The translations under genes and the position numbers were made by a program. The notes beneath the pieces were generated by a model, which searched no databases, was not told the origin of the DNA, and was given only the letters and a program-made list of their open reading frames with translations. From the NCBI GenBank assembly GCA_963720765.1, contig CAVRGS010000011.1, positions 372,001 to 436,000 of the forward strand: a stretch of DNA of 64,000 bases, written 5' to 3'. Every line of letters begins with the position of its first letter. The stretch's first letter is position 1. Positions 9,815 through 18,746 of the stretch are shown piece by piece. The DNA is from DASUAS01 sp963720765. Lineage in GTDB: Bacteria; Actinomycetota; Acidimicrobiia; IMCC26256; DASPTH01.

Positions 9815-9898
9815 GCGCTGAAAGGACTTTCTTGCTTGCGGACCAACGGAGGATGTTACCAGAGGGAGGCGACGACGTGGCAGACGGGCGTGCGGCCG

Positions 9899-11428
9899 TC
9901 AGGCCCCTGCCTCCTCGACGTCGTACCAGGGGGTGTGGAGCACCTTGCGGTACTTGGCGTCGAGCACGTCGTGGAACTCGTTCGAGACCACGAACGGGTC
10001 GGGGTGCTCCCCCTCGGGCAGGGCGGGTGTGGCGGTGACCGTGTCGGGTGGGCAGGCGAGGCTGTAGGGCCCGATCTCGACGTGCTGCAGGTCGAACCCG
10101 AGCTCCGGATCGGGATGCGTGGCTCCCAGCGACGCGGCGACGTTGTGGGCGTGGCGGTCACGGAGGGTCAGGCTCCAGGTGCTGTCACCGCCCGGACCCT
10201 CGGGTGGCGCACCGAGGAAGCGCCACTCGACGAAGCGCAGGATCGACGTGTGGTCGTAGACGCGGTGGTCGACGTAGTTCTGCCGCGCGTACGGCGACGC
10301 CAGGATCGTGGGCACCCGGAAGCCGGCGAGCCCGAAGTCGTTCTCGAGGTCGGCGCTGGCGCGCCGGTCGGGCAACGTCGGCGGCTGCACGTGGTCGAAG
10401 AACCCTCCCCATTCGTCGTACGTGAGCACGAACAGACCGCGCTCCCACTGCTTCGAGGTCGAGAACGCGTCGAAGATCTCGCGGATGAAGCGCTGGCCGA
10501 GGCGGACGTCGCCCTGCGAGTGGTCGTCGGTGCGCAGGTCGCCCCCGAACGCGGGCGAGATGACGGAGATGTTGTCGAGCGTGCCGGTCGCGCACGCCTC
10601 GAAGAAGTCGTCGACGGGCTTGATGTACTGGTCGTACTGCGCGCCCCAGAGCGCGAGCAGCGGCAGGTCGGAGAAGTAGGCAGAGAACGGCACCTGCTTC
10701 GTGACGAGCTTGTCGAAGATCGTCGGCGTCGAGTACATGCCAGGCGAGAGCGAGAGCGGGTCTTCGCGTTCACCCCCCGACTGGGCGGTGTACGCGTACT
10801 GCCGGTTCGGGAACGTGCCCGCGAGGAGCGACGCGAACGAGCGGTCGTGCACCGTGAAGCGCCGCGCCAGGTGCGCGTGGACGGGCAGGTCCTCGGCGAG
10901 GTAGTAGCCGATGGCGTAGGGGTCGTTGCCGGTGCCGGCGGCGAGGAACCCGTCGGCGAGCTCGACGCGACCGGAGGACCACCCGTGGCCCGGGATCGGG
11001 TGGCCGCAGCCGCGGAACGGGTGCGGCTCGGTGCCGCCGCGCGTGAGGTGGTGGGTCTGGTGCTGCTTGCCGTCGCCGTCGACGTAGGTGAGATCGATCC
11101 TGCCGTCGACGGTGAACCTGCTCCCCCAGCGCGACTTCCCCGCGTCGAGGTAGTGCTCGTCGCTGCCCAACCAACCCAGGTAGTGATCGAACGAGCGGTT
11201 CTCCATCATCAGCACGACGACGGTGTCGATCGGACAGTCGGACGGCTGCGTCTCGAGCAGATGTCCCTGCGGGCCCGTGGCCTGCTTGCGAGCGCGCCCC
11301 GTACCAGAGCGAGGCGCGAGCGCGCCGAGCGCTTCGCGACCGCCGAGCGCGACACCGCCGGCCATCGCACCCGCGGCGCGCAAGAAGTCGCGCCGCGGCA
11401 GTCCTGGTGTCACGCCGTTCCTGCCCAT
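9899..11428 (-). CDS. Tat-exported phospholipase C / phosphoesterase family protein
   Basis: The 509-residue protein begins with a twin-arginine signal (RRDFLRAAGA followed by a small hydrophobic segment). The alkaline-phosphatase-like core contains VVVLMMENRSFDHYLG, the metal-binding and nucleophile-proximal motif of bacterial phospholipase C and AcpA-type acid phosphatases, and later VLTYDEWGGFFDHVQPP. It likely hydrolyses phosphodiesters outside the cytoplasmic membrane; substrate (phospholipid or other) is not determinable. It sits between ribF and rpsO, which are normally adjacent, so it is an insertion into the conserved block. It starts with an ATG 30 bp from the ribF stop. Confidence 0.82.
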   Translation of the reverse strand: MGRNGVTPGLPRRDFLRAAGAMAGGVALGGREALGALAPRSGTGRARKQATGPQGHLLETQPSDCPIDTVVVLMMENRSFDHYLGWLGSDEHYLDAGKSRWGSRFTVDGRIDLTYVDGDGKQHQTHHLTRGGTEPHPFRGCGHPIPGHGWSSGRVELADGFLAAGTGNDPYAIGYYLAEDLPVHAHLARRFTVHDRSFASLLAGTFPNRQYAYTAQSGGEREDPLSLSPGMYSTPTIFDKLVTKQVPFSAYFSDLPLLALWGAQYDQYIKPVDDFFEACATGTLDNISVISPAFGGDLRTDDHSQGDVRLGQRFIREIFDAFSTSKQWERGLFVLTYDEWGGFFDHVQPPTLPDRRASADLENDFGLAGFRVPTILASPYARQNYVDHRVYDHTSILRFVEWRFLGAPPEGPGGDSTWSLTLRDRHAHNVAASLGATHPDPELGFDLQHVEIGPYSLACPPDTVTATPALPEGEHPDPFVVSNEFHDVLDAKYRKVLHTPWYDVEEAGA

Positions 11429-11458
11429 GTCCCACCAGGATCGCGCGCGGCGCAGTGA

Positions 11459-12430
11459 CTACGAGAGCACGGTGCGGGTCCGTGCGACGTCGCGCTCGAT
11501 CTGCGTGACCAGGTCGTCGGCGGAGTCGAACTTCTGCTCACCGCGCAGGCGCTGCACGAACCGTACCTTCACCGCTTGCCCGTACAGATCCCCGTCGAAG
11601 TCGAGGACGTACGCCTCGAGGAGGGACGATTCGGCCGAGTCGTAGAACGTGGGACGGCGCCCGAGCGAGATCGCGGTCATGCGTTCGACGCCTTCGGCTC
11701 CGACGAACGTGCCCGCGTAGATGCCATCAGCCGGGAGGCAACAGCGGTTCGGGACCGCCACGTTGGCCGTCGGATAGCCGAGCTCGCGACCGCGCCGATC
11801 GCCCTCGACGACCACACCGCGCACCTCGTGGTACCGACCGAGCAGTTCGGCGGCGGCGCGCACGTCTCCCCCGGCGAGCAGCTCGCGGATCGCGGTCGAC
11901 GAATAGATGGTGCCGCCCTGCCCGGAGTCGGCGGGGGCCGCTTCGAGTCCGACCCCGAGCACCTCGAACCCGAGCTCGGCACCCATCCGTTGCAGGAGCG
12001 CGACGTCGCCACCGCGACCCTTGCCGAAGTGGAAGTCGGCGCCGACCACCACGAGCCGCGCGTGCGCGGCATCGGCGAGGACCTCGCGCACGAAGTCCTC
12101 GGCCGGTTCCTGACTGCGCGCCTCGTCGAAGCGCAACACGTACGCGAGATCGAGGAAGCCGGTGGCGTCGAGGAGCTCCAGCTTCTGCTCGGGTGTGGTG
12201 AGGAGCTTGGGCGCCGAGTCGGGCCGCACGACCTCGGCCGGATGGCGGTCGAACGTGATGCACACCGCGGCGAGCTCGCGCGCGTCGGCCAGCTCGCGCA
12301 CGAGACGCAACACCGCGTGGTGACCGAGGTGCACGCCGTCGTACACGCCGATGGTGACGACCGCTCCCGGCCCCGCGGCGAGGGCGGCGGACAGGCTGTC
12401 GAGATCGTCGACGATGCGCACGTCGCTCAC
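11459..12430 (-). CDS. ribF: Bifunctional riboflavin kinase / FAD synthetase
   Basis: RibF makes FMN and then FAD from riboflavin. The N-terminal nucleotidyltransferase domain shows VVTIGVYDGVHLGHHAVL and ITFDRHPAEVV. The C-terminal riboflavin kinase domain shows RGRELGYPTANV and GIYAGTFVG. Length (about 320 residues) is normal. The GTG at 12430 directly abuts a GGAGGT ribosome site, so the next in-frame GTG at 12421, 9 bases from that site, may be the true start. It follows truB by a few bases, as in most bacteria. Confidence 0.92.
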   Translation of the reverse strand: MSDVRIVDDLDSLSAALAAGPGAVVTIGVYDGVHLGHHAVLRLVRELADARELAAVCITFDRHPAEVVRPDSAPKLLTTPEQKLELLDATGFLDLAYVLRFDEARSQEPAEDFVREVLADAAHARLVVVGADFHFGKGRGGDVALLQRMGAELGFEVLGVGLEAAPADSGQGGTIYSSTAIRELLAGGDVRAAAELLGRYHEVRGVVVEGDRRGRELGYPTANVAVPNRCCLPADGIYAGTFVGAEGVERMTAISLGRRPTFYDSAESSLLEAYVLDFDGDLYGQAVKVRFVQRLRGEQKFDSADDLVTQIERDVARTRTVLS

Positions 12431-12437
12431 ACCTCCG

Positions 12438-13319
12438 TCAAGACTGCGCAGCCACGACCACTGCGGGGCGCAGTGCCGGGCCGCGGGCGTCGTAGACCGC
12501 CAGGAGGTCGCCGTCGGGACCGATGAACGCGTACGGACCGTCGCCGTGGACCGCGAGCGCACCGGATGCGAACGAGACGCCGTGTGACACGGCGCGCGCC
12601 TGCTCGGCGTCGATGCGGACCCGCTCCAGGTCGCGCATCGCTTCGGTCAGCGGGAGCACCGCAGCCGGCGGGTCGGCTTCGATGTCGACGAGCGGCCGTG
12701 CTTCGGCGAGCGTGAAGGAGCCGACGCGCGTGCGGCGCAGGGCGGCGAGATGGGCGAAGCCACCCAGCGCGACGCCCAGGTCGGCCGCCAGCGAGCGCAC
12801 GTAGGTGCCGCTGCCGCACTCGACCTCGACCTCGGCTTCGGGGTACGGGCCGGGATCGAACCTGATGACGTCGAAGCGGTCGACGCGCACGGGACGCGGC
12901 GCGCGCTCGACGTCCTCCCCTGCTCGTGCCAACTCGTGGAGGCGCCGGCCACCGATCTTCACCGCCGACACCATCGGCGGAAGCTGCTCGATGTCGCCGA
13001 CGAAGCGCGGCAGGGCTCGCTCGACGTCGTCGCGCGTGATGGGCATCGGGCGTTGGTCGAGCACCTCGCCGGCGGCGTCGAGGGTGCTGGTGGCGATGCC
13101 GAACACGATGCGGCCTTCGTACGCCTTCCCCGCCTCGGACAGGTAGCGCAGGAGGCGCGTCGCCCGCCCGAGTCCCACGAGCAACACGCCGGTGGCGTCG
13201 GGGTCGAGCGTGCCGGCGTGGCCGACCTTGCGCTGGCCGAACGCCCTGCGCACCTTGGCCACCACGTCGTGCGACGTGAAGCCCGCGGGCTTGTCGACGA
13301 CGACGAGTCCGTCATGCAC
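12438..13319 (-). CDS. truB: tRNA pseudouridine-55 synthase
   Basis: TruB isomerises U55 in the T-loop of tRNAs. The catalytic motif GHAGTLDPDATGVLLVGLG carries the nucleophilic Asp (about residue 39). The family also expects KPAGFTSHDVV at the N-terminus and YVRSLAADLG later, and both are present. Length is 293 residues. It sits 26 bp after the DHH phosphoesterase and just before ribF in the standard rbfA-nrnA-truB-ribF order. Confidence 0.94.
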   Translation of the reverse strand: MHDGLVVVDKPAGFTSHDVVAKVRRAFGQRKVGHAGTLDPDATGVLLVGLGRATRLLRYLSEAGKAYEGRIVFGIATSTLDAAGEVLDQRPMPITRDDVERALPRFVGDIEQLPPMVSAVKIGGRRLHELARAGEDVERAPRPVRVDRFDVIRFDPGPYPEAEVEVECGSGTYVRSLAADLGVALGGFAHLAALRRTRVGSFTLAEARPLVDIEADPPAAVLPLTEAMRDLERVRIDAEQARAVSHGVSFASGALAVHGDGPYAFIGPDGDLLAVYDARGPALRPAVVVAAQS

Positions 13320-13345
13320 GGCTGCAACCCTACGGGCGCGCGGGG

Positions 13346-14323
13346 TCAGAGGGCCGAGCGGATGTTCGCGACGACGGCCGGGATGGCGAGCGTCGACTCG
13401 AACCCGGCGGCGAAGCGATGGCCGCCACCACCGTTGTCGGCGGCGATGAGCTGGACATCGACGTCACCCAGGGAGCGGAGGCTCACCCGCACCGAGCCGT
13501 CGGCCTCTTCCTTCAGCACGCAGGTGACCTCGGCCTCGGTGGACCGGCGCAGGATGTCGATCAGGCCCTCGACCTCCTCGAGGGTGACGCCGTGGCGCGT
13601 GAGCATGTCCTGGGTGACCGCGGTCCACACGAAGCGGCGCTCGACGTCGAGCTCGGCGTCGGCCAGCGCCTCGCCGAGCAGCTTGAGGTAGGCGAAGCTG
13701 TGCTCCTCGAAGAGCTGGCGCGACAGGCGTGACACCGGCACGTCGAAGCTGGTGAGCTCGCACGCGAGCTCGAACACCTTCGGGGTGGTGGTCTCGTACT
13801 GGAAGCGACCGGTGTCGCACACCAGCGCCGCGTAGAGCGCGACCGCGGCGTCCGTGGTGAGCGGGAGCCCCAGCTCGTGCACCAGTCGCCGCACCAGCAC
13901 TCCGCTGGCGGCGGCCAGGGGGTCGATGACGTTGATGGTGCCGTAGCGGGTGTTCGACACGTGGTGGTCGAGCACGATGAGCTCGTGGGCGGCCTTGGCC
14001 GAGGTCTCGAGATCGCCCAGACGCCCGAGCGAGCCGCAGTCGAAGGTGACCATGACGTCGGGCTCGGCGGGGTACTCGGCCGGGTGCGTGAGCAGCTCGA
14101 GCCCCGGCAGCGCGCGATAGTGCGGCGCCACGGTGAAGGGCTTCGAGTACGAACCCACGACGTCGTGGCCCGCAGCGCGCAGCACGTGGAGCAGACCGAG
14201 CATGGAGCCCAGCGCGTCGCCGTCGGGGTTGACGTGGCAGGCCAGGGCGATGGTGCCGCCGGCAGCGGCGGTGTCGCCGACGACCTCGGCGGCACGCGCC
14301 AGCGACGCGTCGACCTCGTTCAC
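13346..14323 (-). CDS. nrnA: DHH-family bifunctional oligoribonuclease / PAP phosphatase (NrnA-like)
   Basis: This 325-residue protein shows the DHH phosphoesterase motifs CHVNPDGDALGS, TFDCGSLGRLGD and VLDHHVSNTRYG, and the DHHA1 C-terminal motif NGGGGHRFAAG. NrnA-type enzymes degrade very short RNAs and dephosphorylate 3'-phosphoadenosine 5'-phosphate (PAP), the by-product of PAPS-using enzymes. That second activity would be useful next to a genome segment with a PAPS-type sulfotransferase. It starts with a GTG that overlaps the rbfA stop by 4 bp (GTGA), so it is co-translated with rbfA. Confidence 0.88.
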   Translation of the reverse strand: MNEVDASLARAAEVVGDTAAAGGTIALACHVNPDGDALGSMLGLLHVLRAAGHDVVGSYSKPFTVAPHYRALPGLELLTHPAEYPAEPDVMVTFDCGSLGRLGDLETSAKAAHELIVLDHHVSNTRYGTINVIDPLAAASGVLVRRLVHELGLPLTTDAAVALYAALVCDTGRFQYETTTPKVFELACELTSFDVPVSRLSRQLFEEHSFAYLKLLGEALADAELDVERRFVWTAVTQDMLTRHGVTLEEVEGLIDILRRSTEAEVTCVLKEEADGSVRVSLRSLGDVDVQLIAADNGGGGHRFAAGFESTLAIPAVVANIRSAL

Positions 14324-14757
14324 GAGAGGTCCTCGGGCTCGTCGCGGTGGTCGTCGTCGCGGTGGAGGTCGCGGATGATCGCCTCGATGCGGTTGCCGGT
14401 GACGATCGACGGGTCCTCGCGGAACGTGAGCTCGGGCGTGTACTTCAGGCGCACCTGACGGCCGAGCGAGGCGCGCAGGTGCGGCGCCGCTGCTTCGAGG
14501 GCAGCTTGCGTGGACACCCGTTGCTCCGGCCCGAGTTCCGGCACGACCCCCGTCCCCCGCTTGTCAGCCCGCCCGAGCGCGGAATAGTAGACGGTGGCCG
14601 ATCGCAGGTCGGCGTTGACCTCGACCCCGGTGACGGTCACGAGGCCGATGCGCGGGTCGCTGAGCCGCTCGAGCTCGTCGCCGATCGCCTCGCGGACGAC
14701 CTCGTTGACGCGGGCCATGCGCGGGTACCGGCGCGGGGGCTGCTTGCGTTTGCTCAC
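14320..14757 (-). CDS. rbfA: Ribosome-binding factor A
   Basis: RbfA aids late 30S maturation and 5' end processing of 16S rRNA. The protein (145 residues) has the KH-like core: RVNEVVREAIGDELERLSDP, GLVTVTGVEVNADLRSATVYYS and a typical KYTPELTFREDPS segment with an acidic, His-rich tail. The GTG at 14757 gives the usual basic N-terminus (SKRKQPPRRYPRM); any longer version would run into the upstream DUF503 gene. It lies 10 bp after DUF503 and overlaps nrnA by 4 bp. Confidence 0.92.
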   Translation of the reverse strand: MSKRKQPPRRYPRMARVNEVVREAIGDELERLSDPRIGLVTVTGVEVNADLRSATVYYSALGRADKRGTGVVPELGPEQRVSTQAALEAAAPHLRASLGRQVRLKYTPELTFREDPSIVTGNRIEAIIRDLHRDDDHRDEPEDLS

Positions 14758-14767
14758 TGCGCGTCCG

Positions 14768-15061
14768 TCACGAGTCGGGATCCAGCCACGCGGTCTCGAT
14801 CGCGAGCAGCTCGACCTCGGGCGCGGCGGCCACGAACCGCTCGACACCGTCGAGGAGGGTCTGCACCCGGCCGTCGCTCTCGGCGACGATCGCCACCGCG
14901 ATCTCGGCCCGCTGCCACTGGTCCTGATGGCCGGTCTCGGCCACCGAGATGCGGAAGCGGTGGCGCAATCCGTCGACGATGGGACGGATCGCCGCCCGCT
15001 TCGCCTTGAGCGAGCGGCTCTCGGGGACGTGGAGATCGAAGCTCATCGCAGCCGCGTGCAC
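14768..15061 (-). CDS. DUF503 family protein (YlxP-like)
   Basis: Small protein of 97 residues beginning with GTG at 15061: VHAAAMSFDLHVPESRSLKA, then KRAAIRPIVDGLRHRF. The LHVPESRSLKAKR segment is diagnostic of DUF503/YlxP proteins, which are regularly found between infB and rbfA and are thought to be linked to ribosome assembly. The function is unknown. It starts the DUF503-rbfA-nrnA-truB-ribF run in this genome because unrelated genes intervene between it and infB. Confidence 0.85.
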   Translation of the reverse strand: MHAAAMSFDLHVPESRSLKAKRAAIRPIVDGLRHRFRISVAETGHQDQWQRAEIAVAIVAESDGRVQTLLDGVERFVAAAPEVELLAIETAWLDPDS

Positions 15062-15157
15062 GGACCCATTGTGACGGATCGGTCGTCGGTACGCGGCAAG
15101 GGCGAGATCCGCGGGTTCCATCTGCCAAGATGCAGTGACCCCGGGGGCACTGCACGC

Positions 15158-16723
15158 ATGAGCGACGCGATCCTCACCGCGCCGACGACGATCACCCGAT
15201 CGGCGACGCAACGACGCCGGCTCGACCGTCGACGCGTCGGCTACCTGGCGGTCGGCCTCGCGCTCGCGCTGGGTCTCGGCCTGCGCCTCTGGATCATGAC
15301 GGGGAAGCTCGGCACGATCGATTCGGACGAGGCGCTGACCGGTCTCATGGCCCGTCACCTCTGGAACGGCGAGTTCCGGGCGTTCATGTGGCGGTTCAAC
15401 TACCAGGGCACCATCAGCACGTACCCCGTGGCGCTGAGCACGAAGCTGCTCGGCGACACCCAGTTCGCGCTCGAGCTGCCGTTCCTGCTCATGTCGGCCG
15501 GCGCCACCGCGTTGCTCTGGCGGATCGGCACCCGCTTCCTCACCGCCACCCAGGCCGTGATCGCGGCGCTGATCTTCTGGATCTGGCCCGCGTTCTTCGT
15601 GTGGATCGGCGTGAAGGGCCTCATCTTCTACGTGCCCACGATGGTGCTCGGGCTCGCCATGCTCCTGTGCGCGCAGCGCGCCGTCGAGGAGCGGAGCCGT
15701 TTCGCCGACTGGGGCGCGGCGGGACTGTTCGCGGGGCTCGCGTGGTGGACGTCGCCCAACGTGTCGTACTTCCTCGCACCCCTCGGCGTGTGGCTGCTGG
15801 TGTTCCACTGGCGCGCGCTGTGGCCACCCCGATGGCTGGTGGCGGTGCCGTTCGCGATCCTGGGCGCCCTCCCGTGGATCTGGAACGACGTCGAGTACGG
15901 CTTCGACTCGCTCAAGGTCGACCCCGGCCTCGCGCACGGCAGCTACCTCGACCACCTGAAGTACTTCTTCACGCACGCGCTCCCCGTCTCACTCGACCTG
16001 CGCGGCGCGTTCGACGGTCGGTGGATCGGCGGCAGCGTGAGCGGCGGTCTCGGCAAGGTGCTCTACGTCGTGCTGCTGGCCGCCCTGGCGGTCGGTGTGG
16101 TGATGGGCCTGCGCAAGAAGTCGGTCGCGGCCATCGGCGTGCTCACCACACCGTTCGTGTTCGCACTGGTGCCGTTCGCCTCGACGCCCGAAACCGAGTG
16201 GGTGGGCAACGCGCGCTACTTCTACTGGTTCACGCCGTTCGTCGTGCTCACGATCGCGTACCTCGCCCGGGACGTCATCGGCACCGCCGTGCTCGCAGGA
16301 TTCGTCGCGCTCACCACGGTGTGGGGCTTCTCGCGGATCGAGGCGTACGACTACCGCATCGGGGTGAGCCCACCCCTCGACAACGTGATCCGCGTGCTCG
16401 AGCGCGACGGCCGCACCACCGCGTTCGCCAGCTTCTGGATCTCGGGACGGCTCACCTACGAGAGCGGCGAGCGCATCACCGCGGTCGCCACCGACATCGG
16501 TCCGACCGGCAAGGAGCTCGAGCGGAAGGTGCGCAACTCCACGCTCCCCGCGTACGTGTTCTTCGCCGACGATCCCTTCCACGGGCTCGAGACGCTGCGC
16601 CAGCGCGCGGCGGAGATCGGTGCGCACCTGAAGGAGATCCCGGTGGACGGCAAGTTCATCGTGGTCGAACCCGACCGCACCATGATCGCCCCACCCGCGT
16701 GGGACATCTCCTCACGCCCCTGA
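15158..16723 (+). CDS. GT-C fold membrane glycosyltransferase-like protein (ArnT/PMT type)
   Basis: This 521-residue protein has a cytosolic Arg-rich N-terminus, then about 10-12 hydrophobic segments up to about residue 390, and a C-terminal soluble domain. Shortly after the first membrane segment comes IDSDEALTGLMARHLWNGEF. The acidic DSDE motif in the first extracytoplasmic loop is the catalytic signature of polyprenyl-phosphate-sugar-dependent GT-C glycosyltransferases (GT39/GT83-like). Acceptor and donor are unknown. It is the only plus-strand gene in the infB-rbfA interval, starts at the ATG 15158 and overlaps the end of the convergent DUF1275 gene by 12 bp. Confidence 0.7.
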   Translation: MSDAILTAPTTITRSATQRRRLDRRRVGYLAVGLALALGLGLRLWIMTGKLGTIDSDEALTGLMARHLWNGEFRAFMWRFNYQGTISTYPVALSTKLLGDTQFALELPFLLMSAGATALLWRIGTRFLTATQAVIAALIFWIWPAFFVWIGVKGLIFYVPTMVLGLAMLLCAQRAVEERSRFADWGAAGLFAGLAWWTSPNVSYFLAPLGVWLLVFHWRALWPPRWLVAVPFAILGALPWIWNDVEYGFDSLKVDPGLAHGSYLDHLKYFFTHALPVSLDLRGAFDGRWIGGSVSGGLGKVLYVVLLAALAVGVVMGLRKKSVAAIGVLTTPFVFALVPFASTPETEWVGNARYFYWFTPFVVLTIAYLARDVIGTAVLAGFVALTTVWGFSRIEAYDYRIGVSPPLDNVIRVLERDGRTTAFASFWISGRLTYESGERITAVATDIGPTGKELERKVRNSTLPAYVFFADDPFHGLETLRQRAAEIGAHLKEIPVDGKFIVVEPDRTMIAPPAWDISSRP

Positions 16724-17473
16724 CCCGTCGGCCGGTTCGTGGCCCTGTACACGCCGACCGACGAGACCGACGGGCGCGACGAACCACAGCACCGCGAGCA
16801 CGCCGACCACCGCGGCGGCGAGGAACATCGACCAACGCCACTCCCCCGGCGCCGAGGCACCGACCGCCGCGCCCCCGACGTAGGCCGCGAGCACCAGGAG
16901 CAGCACCACGACCTCATGCTCCTCGCGCAACCGCGCCGCGCGCGACACGACGCGGCTGATCGCCTCGCCCATCCGCGCGATCGCGCCGGTCTGGTAGGTG
17001 GTGGCGACCGCGGTGCCGGCGACGTGGCGGATCACCTCGGTCTGCACGCCCATCGCCATGCTGGTGAGCACGATGAGCACGAAGCCCTCGCCGCCCCCGA
17101 TCAGGTGCACCCGGTCGATCGGCCCCGTGATCGCGATCACCGCGCCGAACAGCGCGAGCTCGCAGACCAACAGCCACGCACCCAGCCTCGGCCCGCGCAC
17201 CCGTCGCCGCACGAGCTGCCCGACGACGATCCCGAGCGCGAAGCCCACCATCGCAGTGGCGGGGCGCCACGCACTCGACACCGGGCTCCCGCCGATCGCC
17301 ATGCCCAGGAACACCGCGTTCCCGCTCTGGTTCGCCGGGAACACCCCGAGGAAGCGACTGAACGCGACCGCGTCGACGAACCCGGTGATCGCGGCGAGCA
17401 GCACCGCCACGAACAGCGCGGGCCACACGAGCGGCCGCACCTCGGGCCGTGGCGCGTCAGCCGGGTGGTTCAC
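16712..17473 (-). CDS. DUF1275 (YoaK-type) membrane protein
   Basis: 253 residues with six or more hydrophobic segments. The motif TGFVDAVAFSRFLGVFPANQ followed by SGNAVFLG marks the DUF1275/YoaK family of small integral membrane proteins, whose transport role is unproven. It begins with GTG at 17473. Its 3' end overlaps the convergent glycosyltransferase gene. It is downstream of the FKBP gene on the same strand with a 190-bp spacer in which I see no convincing gene. Confidence 0.75.
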   Translation of the reverse strand: MNHPADAPRPEVRPLVWPALFVAVLLAAITGFVDAVAFSRFLGVFPANQSGNAVFLGMAIGGSPVSSAWRPATAMVGFALGIVVGQLVRRRVRGPRLGAWLLVCELALFGAVIAITGPIDRVHLIGGGEGFVLIVLTSMAMGVQTEVIRHVAGTAVATTYQTGAIARMGEAISRVVSRAARLREEHEVVVLLLVLAAYVGGAAVGASAPGEWRWSMFLAAAVVGVLAVLWFVAPVGLVGRRVQGHEPADGSGA

Positions 17474-17663
17474 CGAGGGTCGTCCGCGCTCGGCGTCACG
17501 CCCGGATCGTACTGATGCGTCCGCCGACGCGCGCGGCTGTCATTCCCTTGCCGGTCCGGCGCGGCGTGTGGGAGTCCGACCTGTTGCGCTTCGTCGGGGG
17601 TGAGGTCGTCGATGTGGACCTGCGGGACCTCGCCCGCGAGGACGCGGCGCGGCGGTCCCGGCG

Positions 17664-18597
17664 TCAGTAGGCGTCGAGGATGTCGACGACGAAGACCAGG
17701 GTGTCGGTGCCCTTGATGCTGCCGTCGCTGGTGCCGGTCGTGCCGTAGCCCTTGTCGGGCGGCACCACGAGCAGCACCTGCGAGCCGACGGTCTGACCGA
17801 CGAGTCCCTCGTCCCAGCCCGCGATCACCTGACCCTTGCCGATCACGGTCTCGAGCGGCGCGTTGCGGTCCCACGACGAGTCGAACTGCTTCCCGGCGTC
17901 CCAGATCACGCCGGTGTAGTGGACGCTCACCGTCTGGCCGGCTTCGACGACGGCGCCGGTGCCCTTGATCAGCGGCTGCACCACCAGCGACGTCGGCGCC
18001 GCGACGCCACTCGGAACGGTGATGGTGGGCTTGCCGTTGTCGGCCAGCGTCACGGTGGGCAGGCCGTCGACCGGAGGCACCGCTTCCCCGGTGCGCACGC
18101 GCCAGCGGCACGCTCGTGCTCTTCACGTCGATCACGAAGAGCAACGTGTCGTCCTTCTTGACCTTCTTCGACTTCAGCCGCTTGGCGAGGCCGTCCTTGG
18201 GCGAGATCGCCAGCAGCACGCGACTCCCGACCGTCTTGCCGGTGAGGCTGGTGACGAGCTGCTTGTTGGTCTTCGCCGCGTCGAGCACCAGCGACGCCTG
18301 CGTCTTGCCGTAGGACGTCTGGAGCTCCTTGCCGGTGCGGCCGTCGATGAGCACGTAGTCGAACTTCACGGCCGAGCCCGCAGCCAGCGCCTCGCCGGAG
18401 CCGGCGGCGACCGTCGAGTCGGCGGTCTTCTTGATCGCGAACGGCTTGTCGAATTTGACCGTCGGCTTGGCGGCGGTGTCGGCGCTGACCGCCACGCCGT
18501 CGATGCCCGTGGCCGCGCCGGCCGGGATCACCAGCACGGCGACGCCTCCGAGCGCGACAGCGACGACGAGGAAGAGGGCGGCTGCACGAGTTCGCAC
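17664..18597 (-). CDS. Secreted tandem FKBP-type peptidyl-prolyl isomerase (one frameshift in sequence)
   Basis: The protein has a signal sequence (MRTRAAALFLVVAVALGGVA...) and two FKBP-like domains. The first, about residues 55-150, is degenerate: GSAVKFDYVLIDGRTGKELQ then TVGSRVLLAISPKDG. The second is canonical: VSVHYTGVIWDAGKQFDSSW, GQVIAGWDEGLVG, QVLLVVPPDKGYG. FKBPs isomerise Xaa-Pro bonds, here probably outside the membrane to help secreted protein folding. A one-base shift near 18100-18115, at the junction of the two domains, splits the gene in this sequence. It lies 149 bp after infB. Confidence 0.8.
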
Positions 18598-18746
18598 GCG
18601 ACTGCTTTCGATGGACCGACTGGGATGGCCCGGGGATGGACCGGGGAGAGATCGCGCAGGCTACCGGTCACCCCGGACCGCTGGTCCGCGGGTGACTCAG
18701 CAGTCCTTCAGCAAAGGAAGCACGCAGGGGCTGGACAGCACCCCGG

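Noticed and set aside
14768..15976. Long minus-strand frame across the membrane glycosyltransferase
   Set aside because: Only its last 97 codons (DUF503, from GTG 15061) are coding; the rest is antisense to a clear membrane protein.
17474..17663. Minus-strand frame reading into the DUF1275 start with a GTGA overlap, and a plus-strand frame of about 50 codons in the same interval
   Set aside because: The minus frame has no start codon after the FKBP stop and no recognisable domain; the plus frame is Arg-rich and unsupported. Either could be coding but neither can be defended.
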